Source of the DNA: an uncultured Corynebacterium sp.
Lineage (GTDB): Bacteria > Actinomycetota > Actinomycetes > Mycobacteriales > Mycobacteriaceae
Length of the DNA: 32,811 bases
Assembly: GCF_902489365.1 (NCBI RefSeq)
Contig: NZ_CABTZR010000022.1
Coordinates: 1-32,811 of the forward strand
Direction: 5' to 3'
Below, piece after piece: positions 19,276 to 27,656 of the stretch. Position numbers and translations under genes: made by a program. The notes below the pieces were generated by a model, which worked only from the letters and a program-made list of their open reading frames with translations, did not search any database and was not told the origin of the DNA. Numbering within the stretch: position 1 is the stretch's first letter; each line of letters starts with the position of its first letter.

Positions 19276-20715
19276 TTACTCCACCCCGATCTCGGTACGC
19301 AGCCCGGCTACTCGCAGCACCACCACGTCGACGCCAAGGAGCTGCGCCAGCTCTTCCTCATCGATCTCGAGTCCGGTGAGCACGGTGATCTGCTCCCCGC
19401 CGTAAGCCAATTGGCTGCGGCACGACGCCACAATCCCGTCGAGGGATTCTGTATCCGGATGCACCACCCGCATCGAGCGTGCGGCATCCGCCATGGCGGC
19501 CACTGCCTCGGCGGTGTGGGCGGAACCCGGTGAGTAGACCGACAGCGCGGCGAGCCCGGACACGAGGGAATCAGTCGGGATAAGCGTGGCTGTACCGGGC
19601 GCTCCGCCGTAACCGTTGGGCAAGAAGAGATCACCCGCCTTCGCGGCGCAAGGGCCGTCGCCGGGCTTGACGGTATCCGCCCCGGCCTTTTCAAAAAGCT
19701 CCCGCGCGGCCCCTTCGGGGACTGCGGCGAAGATGCGCCGCCCGGCACGGTCGGCAGACTGCATTTCGCCGGCCGCTGGATCGCCGACGGAGGGAAGCAC
19801 CTCGAGGCGAAGGCTACTGACTTTTCCGAGGCCATAGGCTTGCTCTATGACCGCACCGGCTTGAACGCTATGAATATGCACGCTCGCCGAATCCTCCGTG
19901 GCTCGCGCGATGACGAGGCTATTGCCCAGCGGGTTAAGTGCCTCCTCGATCTGGGCGAGGTCTCCCTCGAAGAAGAAGATGACTTCAATCTCCGCGCCCG
20001 ACCCAGTCTGTGGCGCGGCACATTTCTCTCCGTGAGACGGCACCGATTCGGTCGGCGTGAGCTCTGCCCCTTCAGGTTCTATAGCCACAGGTTGGGGCGC
20101 GGTCTCTTCACCGGTGAGCTGGGCCAGCAAGCATTCCAACAAGATGACGAAGCCGGCTCCGCCGGCGTCTACGACACCGGCCTCGCGCAGCGCCGGCAGC
20201 TGGGAAGGGGTCTCCGCTAGGGCTTGCCGGGCGGCGTTAACCGCCGCGACCAAGATTCCGTGCAGCTGCGCGCCGGACTGCTCGGCGGCCTTGCTGGCAG
20301 CGGCGGCCGAGGCACGCAGCACAGTGATGATGGTGCCTTCCACTGGGGAGGCCAGAGCACGGTCGACCAGCGTGACGGCCAGCGAGAGGGCATCCGCCAA
20401 GACCGAACCATCCACGTGCGAATCCGTCGTGGCGTCAGCCACCCCGCGCAATACCTGGGACAACACCATCCCGGAGTTGCCACGAGCTCCGCGTACCGAA
20501 CCGATGGCCAGGGCTTCAGCCACGTCCATCTCGCCTTTATTGGCCTCCGCCAGAGCAGATTCCATGGTGTGCGCCATGTTGGAACCCGTGTCAGAATCGG
20601 GCACCGGGAACACGTTAAGAGCGTTAATCTCGGCGCGGCGGCGCTGTAGCTCCTTAACGGTTCGCGCGGCCCACTCGTGCAGGCCACGGGCATCCAACTC
20701 GGCGGGATAAGACAT
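19276..20715 (-). CDS. DhaL/DAK-domain protein (FakA/YloV-like)
   Basis: The 479-residue protein starts MSYPAELDARGLHEW. Residues 34-47, NVFPVPDSDTGSNM, are the Mg-ATP binding motif of DhaL-type kinases, and GARGNSGMVLSQVLRG about 30 residues on is the second signature. The DhaL domain covers about 1-200, followed by a Pro/Glu-rich linker and a DAK-like C-terminal half (IEVIFFFEG, VHIHSVQAG, NGYGGAPGTATL). In Firmicutes such proteins (FakA) phosphorylate fatty acids bound to FakB partners; no fakB is visible here, so the substrate is open. An in-frame extension to 20757 would run into ung. The ATG is 10 bases past the ung stop and lacks a strong ribosome binding site. Confidence 0.85.
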   Translation of the reverse strand: MSYPAELDARGLHEWAARTVKELQRRRAEINALNVFPVPDSDTGSNMAHTMESALAEANKGEMDVAEALAIGSVRGARGNSGMVLSQVLRGVADATTDSHVDGSVLADALSLAVTLVDRALASPVEGTIITVLRASAAAASKAAEQSGAQLHGILVAAVNAARQALAETPSQLPALREAGVVDAGGAGFVILLECLLAQLTGEETAPQPVAIEPEGAELTPTESVPSHGEKCAAPQTGSGAEIEVIFFFEGDLAQIEEALNPLGNSLVIARATEDSASVHIHSVQAGAVIEQAYGLGKVSSLRLEVLPSVGDPAAGEMQSADRAGRRIFAAVPEGAARELFEKAGADTVKPGDGPCAAKAGDLFLPNGYGGAPGTATLIPTDSLVSGLAALSVYSPGSAHTAEAVAAMADAARSMRVVHPDTESLDGIVASCRSQLAYGGEQITVLTGLEIDEEELAQLLGVDVVVLRVAGLRTEIGVE

Positions 20716-20725
20716 GGTGGCTAGT

Positions 20726-21373
20726 CTACAAGCGCCAGTCCACTGCCGAGACGCCACGGGCCCCTAAGGCCGCATTTGCCCGCGAAAAAGGACGCGATCC
20801 AAAGAAGCCGCGTCGTGCTGACAGGGGTGAAGGATGCGGGGAGGTGATGCACTCCGTACCCGGCAGGAAGGCCTGGCAGGTTTGGGCATCGCGCCCCCAC
20901 AAGATGGCCACAATATCGCGCCCCGCCAACGCTCTAATGGCGGCCTCCGTAATCGCTTCCCAGCCGAGCCTGCGGTGCGAGCCGGCCTGGCCCGGGGCCA
21001 CGGTAAGCACCCTGTTCAGCAGCAGCACACCCTGGTCAAACCACGCCCGCAGGTCCCCATCCGCGCGACCGGTGATCCCGAGGTCGTCGTGAAGCTCGGC
21101 GTAAATATTCTGCAACGAGCGGGGAGCCGGCACCCCGGGGCGCGTAGAAAAGGATAAGCCCATGGCATGGCCCGGGGTGGGATAGGGATCCTGGCCCACG
21201 ATGAGGACGCGTACGTCGTCGAGGGGCATCGACAAGGCAGCGAATACGTCCTCGGCCGGGGGCAGGAAGTCTTGGCCGATCTGCTGCTCAAGGCGCGGCA
21301 GATTCTCCTCCAGCGCTTGCCGGATGTGAGGCATCCACGAATAGTGGATGCGGGAGGTATCGATGTGGCTCAC
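20726..21373 (-). CDS. ung: Uracil-DNA glycosylase
   Basis: Ung removes uracil from DNA and starts base excision repair. The 215-residue protein, starting at GTG (MSHIDTSRIHYSW), is a family 1 enzyme. GQDPYPTPGHAMGLSFS at 60-76 contains the catalytic Asp62. SPHPSPLSARRGFFGSRPFS at about 178-197 has the His180 transition-state residue and the minor-groove loop. The motif is GQDPYP rather than the GQDPYH of many bacterial homologues. The start overlaps the thiL stop in a GTGA, which favours this GTG over an in-frame codon 52 residues upstream that would lie within thiL. Confidence 0.95.
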   Translation of the reverse strand: MSHIDTSRIHYSWMPHIRQALEENLPRLEQQIGQDFLPPAEDVFAALSMPLDDVRVLIVGQDPYPTPGHAMGLSFSTRPGVPAPRSLQNIYAELHDDLGITGRADGDLRAWFDQGVLLLNRVLTVAPGQAGSHRRLGWEAITEAAIRALAGRDIVAILWGRDAQTCQAFLPGTECITSPHPSPLSARRGFFGSRPFSRANAALGARGVSAVDWRL

Positions 21374-22335
21374 GCGAATCCCTCCCAGCCCTCGCGGTAG
21401 CGAGGTTCTTCTCCGCTGATGGTGACACCGGTACCGCGCATCACCCGGCCTACTTCCCGGAACCCAGAGGGAGCGGCCTTGTAGGTGGTGGCCAACAGCG
21501 TGTGGTCCTCCCCTCCCGTCAGGACCCATTCCCAGGGATCGATATCGAGCACCGCGCCGGCAGCAGCTAGGAGCGGATCCGGGGCAATAGCTGCGCGGTC
21601 GAAGTCGATGCGCACCCCGGAGCGTTGTGCCAAATGCCCCACATCACGCACTAAGCCATCCGAGTTATCTGTCATCGCGGTCGAACCCGTTGCCCGAGCG
21701 ATAACCCCACGCCCAGGGCTCAGGGTGGGGGCACAGTGGGCGTCGACCAGCGGCCACAGCTCCTCTAGTTCCGGGGGCAGCGCGCGGCCAAAGCGCTGGA
21801 GCAGAGCAAGGCCCGCTCCGGAGTAGCCAATCTTGCCGTGCGCCACCAGCTTTTGGCCCGCGCGTGCTCCATCCAGGGTCAACGGCGCTCCACTTCCGCC
21901 CAGAGAGCCCATCGCCGTGACACTGATGACCAAGCTGTCGCTGCGGGTAAGGTCGCCGCCGACCAGCTCTGCGTTATAGACCGCGCAGCGCTCAGCGATG
22001 CCCTGCGCAATCCCCCGCACGAAATCCACCGGGGTCTCCCCTGGGGCGGCAATAGCCAGCAGTGCTGCGGTGGGCCGGGCACCCATCGCCTCGATATCGG
22101 CGAAATTGCGCACGATAGCCTTTTGCCCAATTTCTACAGCGGTCGACCAATCCCGGCGGAAATGCCTGCCTTCTACCATCATGTCTGTCGCTGCCACCGT
22201 GCGGGAATTGGGCGCTGCCGGGTACAGCACCGCGGCATCGTCGCCATTAAGCGCGCTCGGGGCGGCGGTGACAATCTCATGGATGACATGCCGTTCACCG
22301 GCCTGGTCGAGGGTATGCGATAAACCCACCGTCAC
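21370..22335 (-). CDS. thiL: Thiamine-monophosphate kinase
   Basis: ThiL phosphorylates thiamine monophosphate to the active cofactor thiamine pyrophosphate. NGDDAAVLYP, ATDMMVEGRHFRRDW, FADIEAMGARPTAALLAIA, GGDLTRSD and TDNSDGLVRDVGHLA all match the conserved PurM/ThiL-fold sites for ATP and Mg. LTGGEDHTLLAT near the end binds substrate. I place the start at GTG 22335 (about 321 residues), with AAGGAAAAGGAG upstream; GTGs at 22365 and 22329 are alternatives. It is first in a tightly packed thiL-ung-DAK-recG run and divergent from the DUF3515 gene. Confidence 0.94.
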   Translation of the reverse strand: MTVGLSHTLDQAGERHVIHEIVTAAPSALNGDDAAVLYPAAPNSRTVAATDMMVEGRHFRRDWSTAVEIGQKAIVRNFADIEAMGARPTAALLAIAAPGETPVDFVRGIAQGIAERCAVYNAELVGGDLTRSDSLVISVTAMGSLGGSGAPLTLDGARAGQKLVAHGKIGYSGAGLALLQRFGRALPPELEELWPLVDAHCAPTLSPGRGVIARATGSTAMTDNSDGLVRDVGHLAQRSGVRIDFDRAAIAPDPLLAAAGAVLDIDPWEWVLTGGEDHTLLATTYKAAPSGFREVGRVMRGTGVTISGEEPRYREGWEGFA

Positions 22336-22413
22336 GGACTCCTTTTCCTTGCGTGGGCCACGCACCGTAGGCGTGCGCGCCTTCCGCGTTCGTTCTTCCT
22401 GGACTATCAGCGA

Positions 22414-22419
22414 TAGGAT
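22414..22419 (+). promoter_or_regulatory. Possible -10 for leaderless expression of the DUF3515 gene
   Basis: TAGGAT ends 8 bases before the ATG at 22428, and there is no Shine-Dalgarno before that ATG. This spacing fits transcription starting at or next to the start codon. The -35 region is not recognisable. Confidence 0.4.
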
Positions 22420-22427
22420 AAGCCCCT

Positions 22428-23342
22428 ATGGATACCCAATTTAACCGCACCGCAATCTACGTCTCACTCGGGATCGCCATCGCGATGGTCTTCGCGGTGA
22501 TTTTTGGGGCAAAATACGTCTTCACCACCGCTGCCCAGCAACCGGTAGCGCTGCCTCCAACCCCCTCTGAGGCGGCGGATTCCCCCGAGTGTGCTGCCGT
22601 GGTCGAGGCCCTGCCGGACAAGCTTATGGGCTACTCACGTGTCGATCTCGTTGAGCCGGCTCCCGCGGGTGCTGCGGCCTGGGCGAAGAACTCGGAGGAC
22701 AAGATTACGCTGCGCTGTGGTGTTGACCTGCCGCAGCAATACACCGAGTATTCCCAAACTGTGGAGGCTGACGGCGAATCCTGGCTGCAGGTCGTTGACG
22801 CCACTCCAGGCTCTAATCTTACGACGTGGTACAGCACCGCGCGCGTGCCCGCCGTCGCGGTCACCACTACCTCCGAGAAGGCACAAGACGACGCGCCGGA
22901 AGGTCTCGGTGATGCCCTTGGTCACTTAGATAAGGAGCAGCAGCAGCCCAGTGCCGCCCCGCTATCCCAACTGAAGGCGGGCCCCGATTCCATGTGCACC
23001 AAGCTGGAGAAGTCCTTGCCGGAGACCCTCGCGGAAGGTTATTCGCGCCGCGAGGATGTCGGTGACAAGAACACCTGGGTCTTCAGTGCGCCGGGCCAGG
23101 AAGAGATCGTCGTGCGCTGTGGTGTGGCTGCACCGGAGAACTACCGCGCAGGTGTCCAGCTGCAGCAGGTCAATGACGTGCCCTGGTTCGAGGACACCAC
23201 GCTGGCAGAAGGCACCACGGCCGGCACGTGGTTCGCGCTCGGCCGAGCGGAGGATCTCGCACTGTCTGCTCCGCAGGAGGCAGCCAATTCCGCGCTGGTG
23301 CGGCTGAGCGACGCCCTCGTGGCCGCCACCCCTTCCCAGTAG
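22428..23342 (+). CDS. Membrane-anchored DUF3515 protein with duplicated domain
   Basis: The 304-residue protein has one N-terminal membrane anchor (YVSLGIAIAMVFAVIFGAKYV, about 11-31) and an outer part with two similar halves. Copy 1, about 55-146, has CAAVVEALPDKLMGYSR and LRCGVDLPQQY. Copy 2, about 190-283, has CTKLEKSLPETLAEGYSR and VRCGVAAPENY. Each copy has two Cys (55/97 and 190/231), able to form matching disulfides, and a Trp-rich stretch (ESWLQVVD; VPWFEDT). A Gln/Pro/Ala linker joins the halves. DUF3515 genes commonly lie beside thiL and ddl in actinobacteria, usually, as I recall, with one domain. The role is unknown; the setting hints at the cell envelope. Confidence 0.85.
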   Translation: MDTQFNRTAIYVSLGIAIAMVFAVIFGAKYVFTTAAQQPVALPPTPSEAADSPECAAVVEALPDKLMGYSRVDLVEPAPAGAAAWAKNSEDKITLRCGVDLPQQYTEYSQTVEADGESWLQVVDATPGSNLTTWYSTARVPAVAVTTTSEKAQDDAPEGLGDALGHLDKEQQQPSAAPLSQLKAGPDSMCTKLEKSLPETLAEGYSRREDVGDKNTWVFSAPGQEEIVVRCGVAAPENYRAGVQLQQVNDVPWFEDTTLAEGTTAGTWFALGRAEDLALSAPQEAANSALVRLSDALVAATPSQ

Positions 23343-23408
23343 GGACCGCGGCTTGCGCGACCACAGCCGGCCCTTCGCACTCGGCTTAGGGACTAGGTGG
23401 GCTAAAGA

Positions 23409-24479
23409 CTAGGAACGCGCAAGCGCGGTTTGGATGAGGGTATCCAGTAGCTCGGCATAGCCCACACCCACGGTGGCGAATACCTGGGGGTACATCGAGA
23501 TGGGTGTGAAGCCGGGGAAGGTGTTCACCTCGTTAATGCAGTAGGAATCCTCGCTGACGAAGAAATCCACGCGGGACAGGCCGGCAGCGCCCAGAGCACG
23601 GAAAGCCTCAATAGCGCGCTGGCGAAGCTCAGCGGTTAGTTCTTCGCTCAACGGCGCGGGGATTTCCGCCGAAACGCCCTCGTCGATGTACTTGGCATCG
23701 AAGTCATAAAAGCCTTCTTCGGACTCCGTAGTGCCCAAAAGTTTGGCTGGAACGGAGGCCCGGAGGCTACCGTCTGGGTGCTCGAGGACGCCCACTTCGA
23801 CCTCTGCACCGCGAATTTCCGGCTCGACGAGGACCTTGTCATCGGACTCGTAGGCCAGAGCCAGCGCGGCCGCGAGATCCTCCCACGCAGAAACCTTGGA
23901 CACACCGATGGAGGAGCCACCGCGCGCCGGTTTCACAAAGACGGGCAGGCCGAGGCGCTCCTTTTGGGCGTCGCTCAGCGTGGCTTCCCCAGTGAGCACC
24001 TCTTGGGGTGCCACAGGAAGACCTTCCGCGACCAGAAGCTTCTTGGTGAATTCCTTGTCCATTCCCACGGCCGAGGCCAGCACGCCCGCGCCCACGTAAG
24101 GGATGCCGGAGAGCTCGAAAAGCCCCTGGACCGTCCCATCTTCACCGTAGGGGCCATGGAGAACCGGCACAATGACATCCACTTCGGTGTAGTGCTCATG
24201 GCGAGTGACGTTGTGGATACGTCCGCGCGTGGCGGGGTTTAGGGAAAGCGCCAGCTCATCGTGCAGCTCTACCTCGGGCAGGCGCCCATCGACGATGCCG
24301 AGGCCCTCCCGACTGCCCTGAGTCCAGGTGCCCTCTCGCGTGATGCCGATCGGCACAACCTCGTACTTGTCTGGGTCAAGGTGCTCCATGATTGCGCCGG
24401 CGGAGATGCACGACACTGAATGCTCGGAGCTGCGCCCGCCGTACACAACGGCAACGCGCACAGGTTTCGCTTCAGTCAT
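23409..24479 (-). CDS. ddl: D-alanine-D-alanine ligase
   Basis: Ddl makes the D-Ala-D-Ala dipeptide used in peptidoglycan precursors. The 356-residue protein has the N-terminal RVAVVYGGRSSEHSVS, the substrate-region HGPYGEDGTVQGLFELSG and the ATP-grasp core MDKEFTKKLL...FVKPARGGSSIGVSKV. Metal and phosphate residues lie in SRVDFFVSEDSYCINEVN, followed by TFPGFTPISMYPQ. The ATG at 24479 is chosen over an in-frame TTG at 24488; neither has a strong Shine-Dalgarno. gpsA ends 21 bases upstream, so the two are likely co-transcribed. The stop is convergent with the DUF3515 gene, 66 bases apart, with no convincing terminator. Confidence 0.96.
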   Translation of the reverse strand: MTEAKPVRVAVVYGGRSSEHSVSCISAGAIMEHLDPDKYEVVPIGITREGTWTQGSREGLGIVDGRLPEVELHDELALSLNPATRGRIHNVTRHEHYTEVDVIVPVLHGPYGEDGTVQGLFELSGIPYVGAGVLASAVGMDKEFTKKLLVAEGLPVAPQEVLTGEATLSDAQKERLGLPVFVKPARGGSSIGVSKVSAWEDLAAALALAYESDDKVLVEPEIRGAEVEVGVLEHPDGSLRASVPAKLLGTTESEEGFYDFDAKYIDEGVSAEIPAPLSEELTAELRQRAIEAFRALGAAGLSRVDFFVSEDSYCINEVNTFPGFTPISMYPQVFATVGVGYAELLDTLIQTALARS

Positions 24480-24500
24480 ACCGAGCAACTTTACTCGGCT

Positions 24501-25496
24501 TTACTCAGCTTTCTTGGTGCGACCCATCAGAGCCACGATCATGTCGTCGACAGTCACCCCGCGGTGGCACACACCATAGACCGCTTGGGTAATCGGCATC
24601 TCTACGCCTGCACGCTGCGCCAGCCTAAAGATGGAATCGGAAGAGATAACTCCTTCCGCTACCTGCCCGTTGGTGGCGGCTGTGGCTTCCTCCAGGGTGC
24701 CGCCCTGGCCGAGGCGGTAGCCAAAGGTGCGGTTGCGGGACAACGTCGAGCTACAGGTTGCCACGAGGTCACCCATACCAGCGAGACCAGAGAAGGTGAA
24801 CGGGTCCGCTCCCAGCTTCACGCCGAGACGAGTAATCTCCGCGAGACCTCGGGTGATGATGCTGGCCATGGTGTTGTTTCCCAGTCCCTTACCCGCAGCC
24901 ATGCCGCAGGCAAGTGCAATCACGTTCTTGCAGGCGCCGCCAATTTCCGCGCCGATGACATCGGTGTTGGTATAGGGCCGGAAATAGGGTGCTGCGGCGG
25001 CATGCTGGACAGCCTTGGCACGGTCGGCGTCGCGGCACGCAATAACCGTGGCTGCCGGCTGCTCCTGGGCCACCTCCTTGGCCAAGTTGGGCCCGGAGAG
25101 CACCGCAATGCGGTCCGGGGAAACACCGGCGGCATCGGCAATCACCTCGCTCATCAGGCTAAGGGTGGACTTCTCCACGCCCTTGGAAATCGATACTAAA
25201 GTTGCATCCTCCGGCAGCAGCGGTGCCCATTTCTCTAGGTTGGACCGCAAGGTCTGCGAGGGGACGCCGAAGATGACGATGTCCGCATCCTCCAGCGCAT
25301 CAGCTGGATCGGTGGTAGCGCGGATGGAGGCGGGCAACGGGAGATCTGGGAGATAATCCGGGTTCTCGTGGCGTGCATTGATGGCCTGGGCTAGCTCTTC
25401 ACGGCGCGCCCACAAGCGGACGTCATTGCCGGCATCGGCAAAAACCTTTGCCAGCGTAGTTCCCCACGAGCCCGCACCCAATACTGTTACGTTCAC
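24501..25496 (-). CDS. gpsA: NAD(P)-dependent glycerol-3-phosphate dehydrogenase
   Basis: GpsA reduces dihydroxyacetone phosphate to sn-glycerol 3-phosphate for phospholipid synthesis. The protein, about 331 residues from the GTG at 25496, begins with the Rossmann motif VTVLGAGSWGTTLAKVF. Other conserved parts are FGVPSQTLR, SGPNLAKEVA, GACKNVIALACGMAAGKGLG with the catalytic Lys, and GLAGMGDLVATCSS. GAGGTGG lies 7 bases before this GTG, so I prefer it over an in-frame start at 25511. It heads a gpsA-ddl pair and is divergent from the MutT1-type gene. Confidence 0.96.
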   Translation of the reverse strand: MNVTVLGAGSWGTTLAKVFADAGNDVRLWARREELAQAINARHENPDYLPDLPLPASIRATTDPADALEDADIVIFGVPSQTLRSNLEKWAPLLPEDATLVSISKGVEKSTLSLMSEVIADAAGVSPDRIAVLSGPNLAKEVAQEQPAATVIACRDADRAKAVQHAAAAPYFRPYTNTDVIGAEIGGACKNVIALACGMAAGKGLGNNTMASIITRGLAEITRLGVKLGADPFTFSGLAGMGDLVATCSSTLSRNRTFGYRLGQGGTLEEATAATNGQVAEGVISSDSIFRLAQRAGVEMPITQAVYGVCHRGVTVDDMIVALMGRTKKAE

Positions 25497-25540
25497 TATG
25501 TGCCACCTCACTGTAGATTCCCGGTTTATCGGCTTTCCCC

Positions 25541-25574
25541 ATTAAAGCACGCTCGGCATTAAAGCACGCTCGGC
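25541..25574. repeat. Perfect 17-bp tandem duplication between gpsA and the Nudix gene
   Basis: The sequence attaaagcacgctcggc occurs twice in direct tandem (25541-25557 and 25558-25574). It lies in the divergent intergenic region, 44 bases from the gpsA start and about 75 bases from the Nudix gene start, so it may affect a promoter. Confidence 0.95.
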
Positions 25575-25648
25575 GCGTAAGGCTGCATCGCGGCAGTGAG
25601 TGGAGGAAAATGGAAAAGGTTAGAAGCTACTGGCGCAAAAGGAGCAGC

Positions 25649-26647
25649 ATGCCCAAGGCAAAGAACATGCACGAGACGGACAAAGACATTAAATCCGAGG
25701 TCTTTATTTCCGGCCGACACCAAGAAGTGCCCGTCGATCCGGCCGATGAGTTTAAGCGCACGACCCTGGCCGCCGGCGCGGTTCTCTGGCGCGGTGACCC
25801 GCACGATCCGGAAGTCGCCCTCATTCATCGCCCGCACTATGACGATTGGTCACTGCCCAAGGGCAAGGTGGATCCGGGCGAATCCCTTCCTGTTACCGCC
25901 GCGCGCGAGATCCTCGAGGAAACAGGTTATACCGTGCGCTTGGGCAAACTCATCGGCAAGGTAGCTTACCCAGTGCAGGGCCGCACCAAGGTGGTCTACT
26001 ACTGGCTGGCCCGTGTACTCGACGGTGAATACACCCCGAATGAAGAGACCGATGAGCTGCGTTGGATGAAGATCGATGATGCCTGCGCATTGCTCTCTTA
26101 TGACGTTGATGCACAGGTCTTGGCCAAGGCCAAGAAGCGCCTGCGCCTCGCACCAACGACCCGTGTTCTCTACGTACGCCATGCCCGCGCGCACCAGCGC
26201 CGCACCTGGGAGGGTGATGATGACCTGCGCCCACTGGATAAGAAGGGGCGCCGCCAGGCGGAGATGCTCGTGCCGATGCTCACGCCTTTCCATCCGACCG
26301 CCATTTACAGCGCCCCGCCGCAGCGCTGCCAGCACACCGCTGCCCCGCTGGCCGATGAACTCGGCATGGACATCGCCGTTAACAAGGCTTTCGGCGATGA
26401 TGTTTTCGTCGAATCGCCTGAGGACGCACGTGCTGCCTTCCAGCGCGTGGTCGACGGCGGCGGCGTTCCGGTCATCGTGAGCCAAGGGCTGACCATTCCC
26501 GGCATCATCGAGTCCTACGCGCCGAAGTTCATTCAAGAACCAATCGAAGAACTCAAGTTCAAGAAAGCGTCGGTGTGGGTTCTTTCCTTCAACGACGGTG
26601 AGCTTACCGGGGCGGACTACCTGGCTAGCCCGCTTCCTGTGCGCTAA
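25649..26647 (+). CDS. Nudix hydrolase fused to a histidine phosphatase (MutT1-like)
   Basis: The 332-residue protein has two parts. Residues 38-165 are a Nudix domain with the complete box G-x5-E-x7-REILEETG at 72-94. Residues 172-330 are a histidine-phosphatase-like domain beginning RVLYVRHARAH with the RH motif at 177-178. This matches MutT1 of mycobacteria, which hydrolyses 8-oxo-dGTP and diadenosine polyphosphates; the second domain dephosphorylates products further. The exact substrate here is inferred only. AAAAGGAG lies 4 bases before the chosen ATG. An ATG at 25610 with GGAGG only 3 bases away would add 13 basic residues and cannot be excluded. Confidence 0.9.
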   Translation: MPKAKNMHETDKDIKSEVFISGRHQEVPVDPADEFKRTTLAAGAVLWRGDPHDPEVALIHRPHYDDWSLPKGKVDPGESLPVTAAREILEETGYTVRLGKLIGKVAYPVQGRTKVVYYWLARVLDGEYTPNEETDELRWMKIDDACALLSYDVDAQVLAKAKKRLRLAPTTRVLYVRHARAHQRRTWEGDDDLRPLDKKGRRQAEMLVPMLTPFHPTAIYSAPPQRCQHTAAPLADELGMDIAVNKAFGDDVFVESPEDARAAFQRVVDGGGVPVIVSQGLTIPGIIESYAPKFIQEPIEELKFKKASVWVLSFNDGELTGADYLASPLPVR

Positions 26648-26696
26648 GTACGGCATCGCCGCCGTCTCTCAGGAGCTTCACTGCTGCCCTGCTGTC

Positions 26697-27581
26697 TTAT
26701 TCCCACCGCGCTGCAGGGCGGCGCTGCATCGCTCGCGTGAAGAGGAGCATTCCCAGCGCCCAGATTGGATACGCCGCGAGCACCCCTACGATAGGGATAA
26801 ATATGACGAAGCTCACGATCAAGGAGCCCACCAAGATAAAGAGCAGCGACTGCCCTAGATTTTCCATGACCAGGTTGATAGCCTCCCGGAAGCAATCGAT
26901 GAGCGGCTTATCTGGGTTATCCGCCTTGATCGCGGGCGCTGGCCACAGGAGCGCATAGAGAATCAGCCCAGGGAATCCGCCGGCAAGAGTTCCGATCGTT
27001 GTCACAGCGAAGAAGCACGCTTCGACTCCGGCGCTCCCGCTGAGGCGGGCAAACCTAAAGTAGTCGCGGAAGGTGACCTTCTCCCCATCAGCGATCTTCC
27101 GGGAACCATTAAAGAGGTTCGCCATCAGCCAGAAAAGATAAGCGAAGGCGACTAGCCCCATGACAACCATGAGAGGGATCCCCACGGTAGGTACCAAGGG
27201 CTCGATGTCCGTGCCGTTTTCTTCCATTGCTGCGAAGATGCCGCCTACAACGGTACTCGGCACAAGAAGAAGAGCAAAAGTGATGATCAAATGCACCAGC
27301 ATGGCCAACATCCCTGGCACAGGCTGCTTAAGGTAGCCCTTGAATGATTGGCCCACAATATCCATGGCGTCGATGGGCTGGGCGGGAGCCCCGCCTGGTG
27401 GATTTCCAGCCCAGGCGCCAGGCTGACGCTCACCGTAGCTGCCGGACTGCTGATAACCGTAGTTCCCTGGCTGTTGATAGCCATACCCCGCGGTGTCGTG
27501 ATAGTCATAGCCGCCATACCCGCCTGCGCCGCCAAACTGATTGCCGCTGTCCCCGCTAAAGCTTTGATAAGGATTGCTCAT
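26697..27581 (-). CDS. Polytopic membrane protein with Gly/Tyr/Gln-rich N-terminus
   Basis: I do not recognise a named family. The 294-residue protein begins with a cytosolic-looking low-complexity region of about 70 residues, rich in Gly, Tyr and Gln, with the near-repeats GYGYQQPGN and YGYQQSGS at 32-48. About six hydrophobic segments follow, roughly at 90-117, 133-157, 183-203, 204-217, 243-262 and 264-285. Polar loops include NGSRKIADGEKVTFRDY and DNPDKPLIDCFREAINLV, a layout seen in DUF975/DUF4013-like membrane proteins. No ribosome binding site is clear before the ATG. It lies downstream of leuD on the same strand but behind hairpins, so it may be separately transcribed. Role unknown. 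Confidence 0.8.
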   Translation of the reverse strand: MSNPYQSFSGDSGNQFGGAGGYGGYDYHDTAGYGYQQPGNYGYQQSGSYGERQPGAWAGNPPGGAPAQPIDAMDIVGQSFKGYLKQPVPGMLAMLVHLIITFALLLVPSTVVGGIFAAMEENGTDIEPLVPTVGIPLMVVMGLVAFAYLFWLMANLFNGSRKIADGEKVTFRDYFRFARLSGSAGVEACFFAVTTIGTLAGGFPGLILYALLWPAPAIKADNPDKPLIDCFREAINLVMENLGQSLLFILVGSLIVSFVIFIPIVGVLAAYPIWALGMLLFTRAMQRRPAARWE

Positions 27582-27619
27582 GCCGAGGATGTTAACGGCG
27601 CTATATGTCCGGCGCCACA

Positions 27620-27646
27620 GGAGGCGGGGAATGCTCCCACACCTCC
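27620..27646 (-). terminator. Hairpin downstream of leuD
   Basis: GGAGG (27620-27624) pairs with CCTCC (27642-27646), and an inner GGGA (27627-27630) pairs with TCCC (27635-27638) around a 4-base loop. A second short inverted repeat, GGCGC/GCGCC, lies at 27597-27616. No U-run follows, so termination is possible but unproven. Confidence 0.4.
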
Positions 27647-27656
27647 ATTGCTCACG

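Noticed and set aside
23343..23408. Possible bidirectional terminator between the DUF3515 gene and ddl
   Set aside because: Only a 5-bp AGCCG/CGGCT stem with a 12-base loop and no U-run was found.
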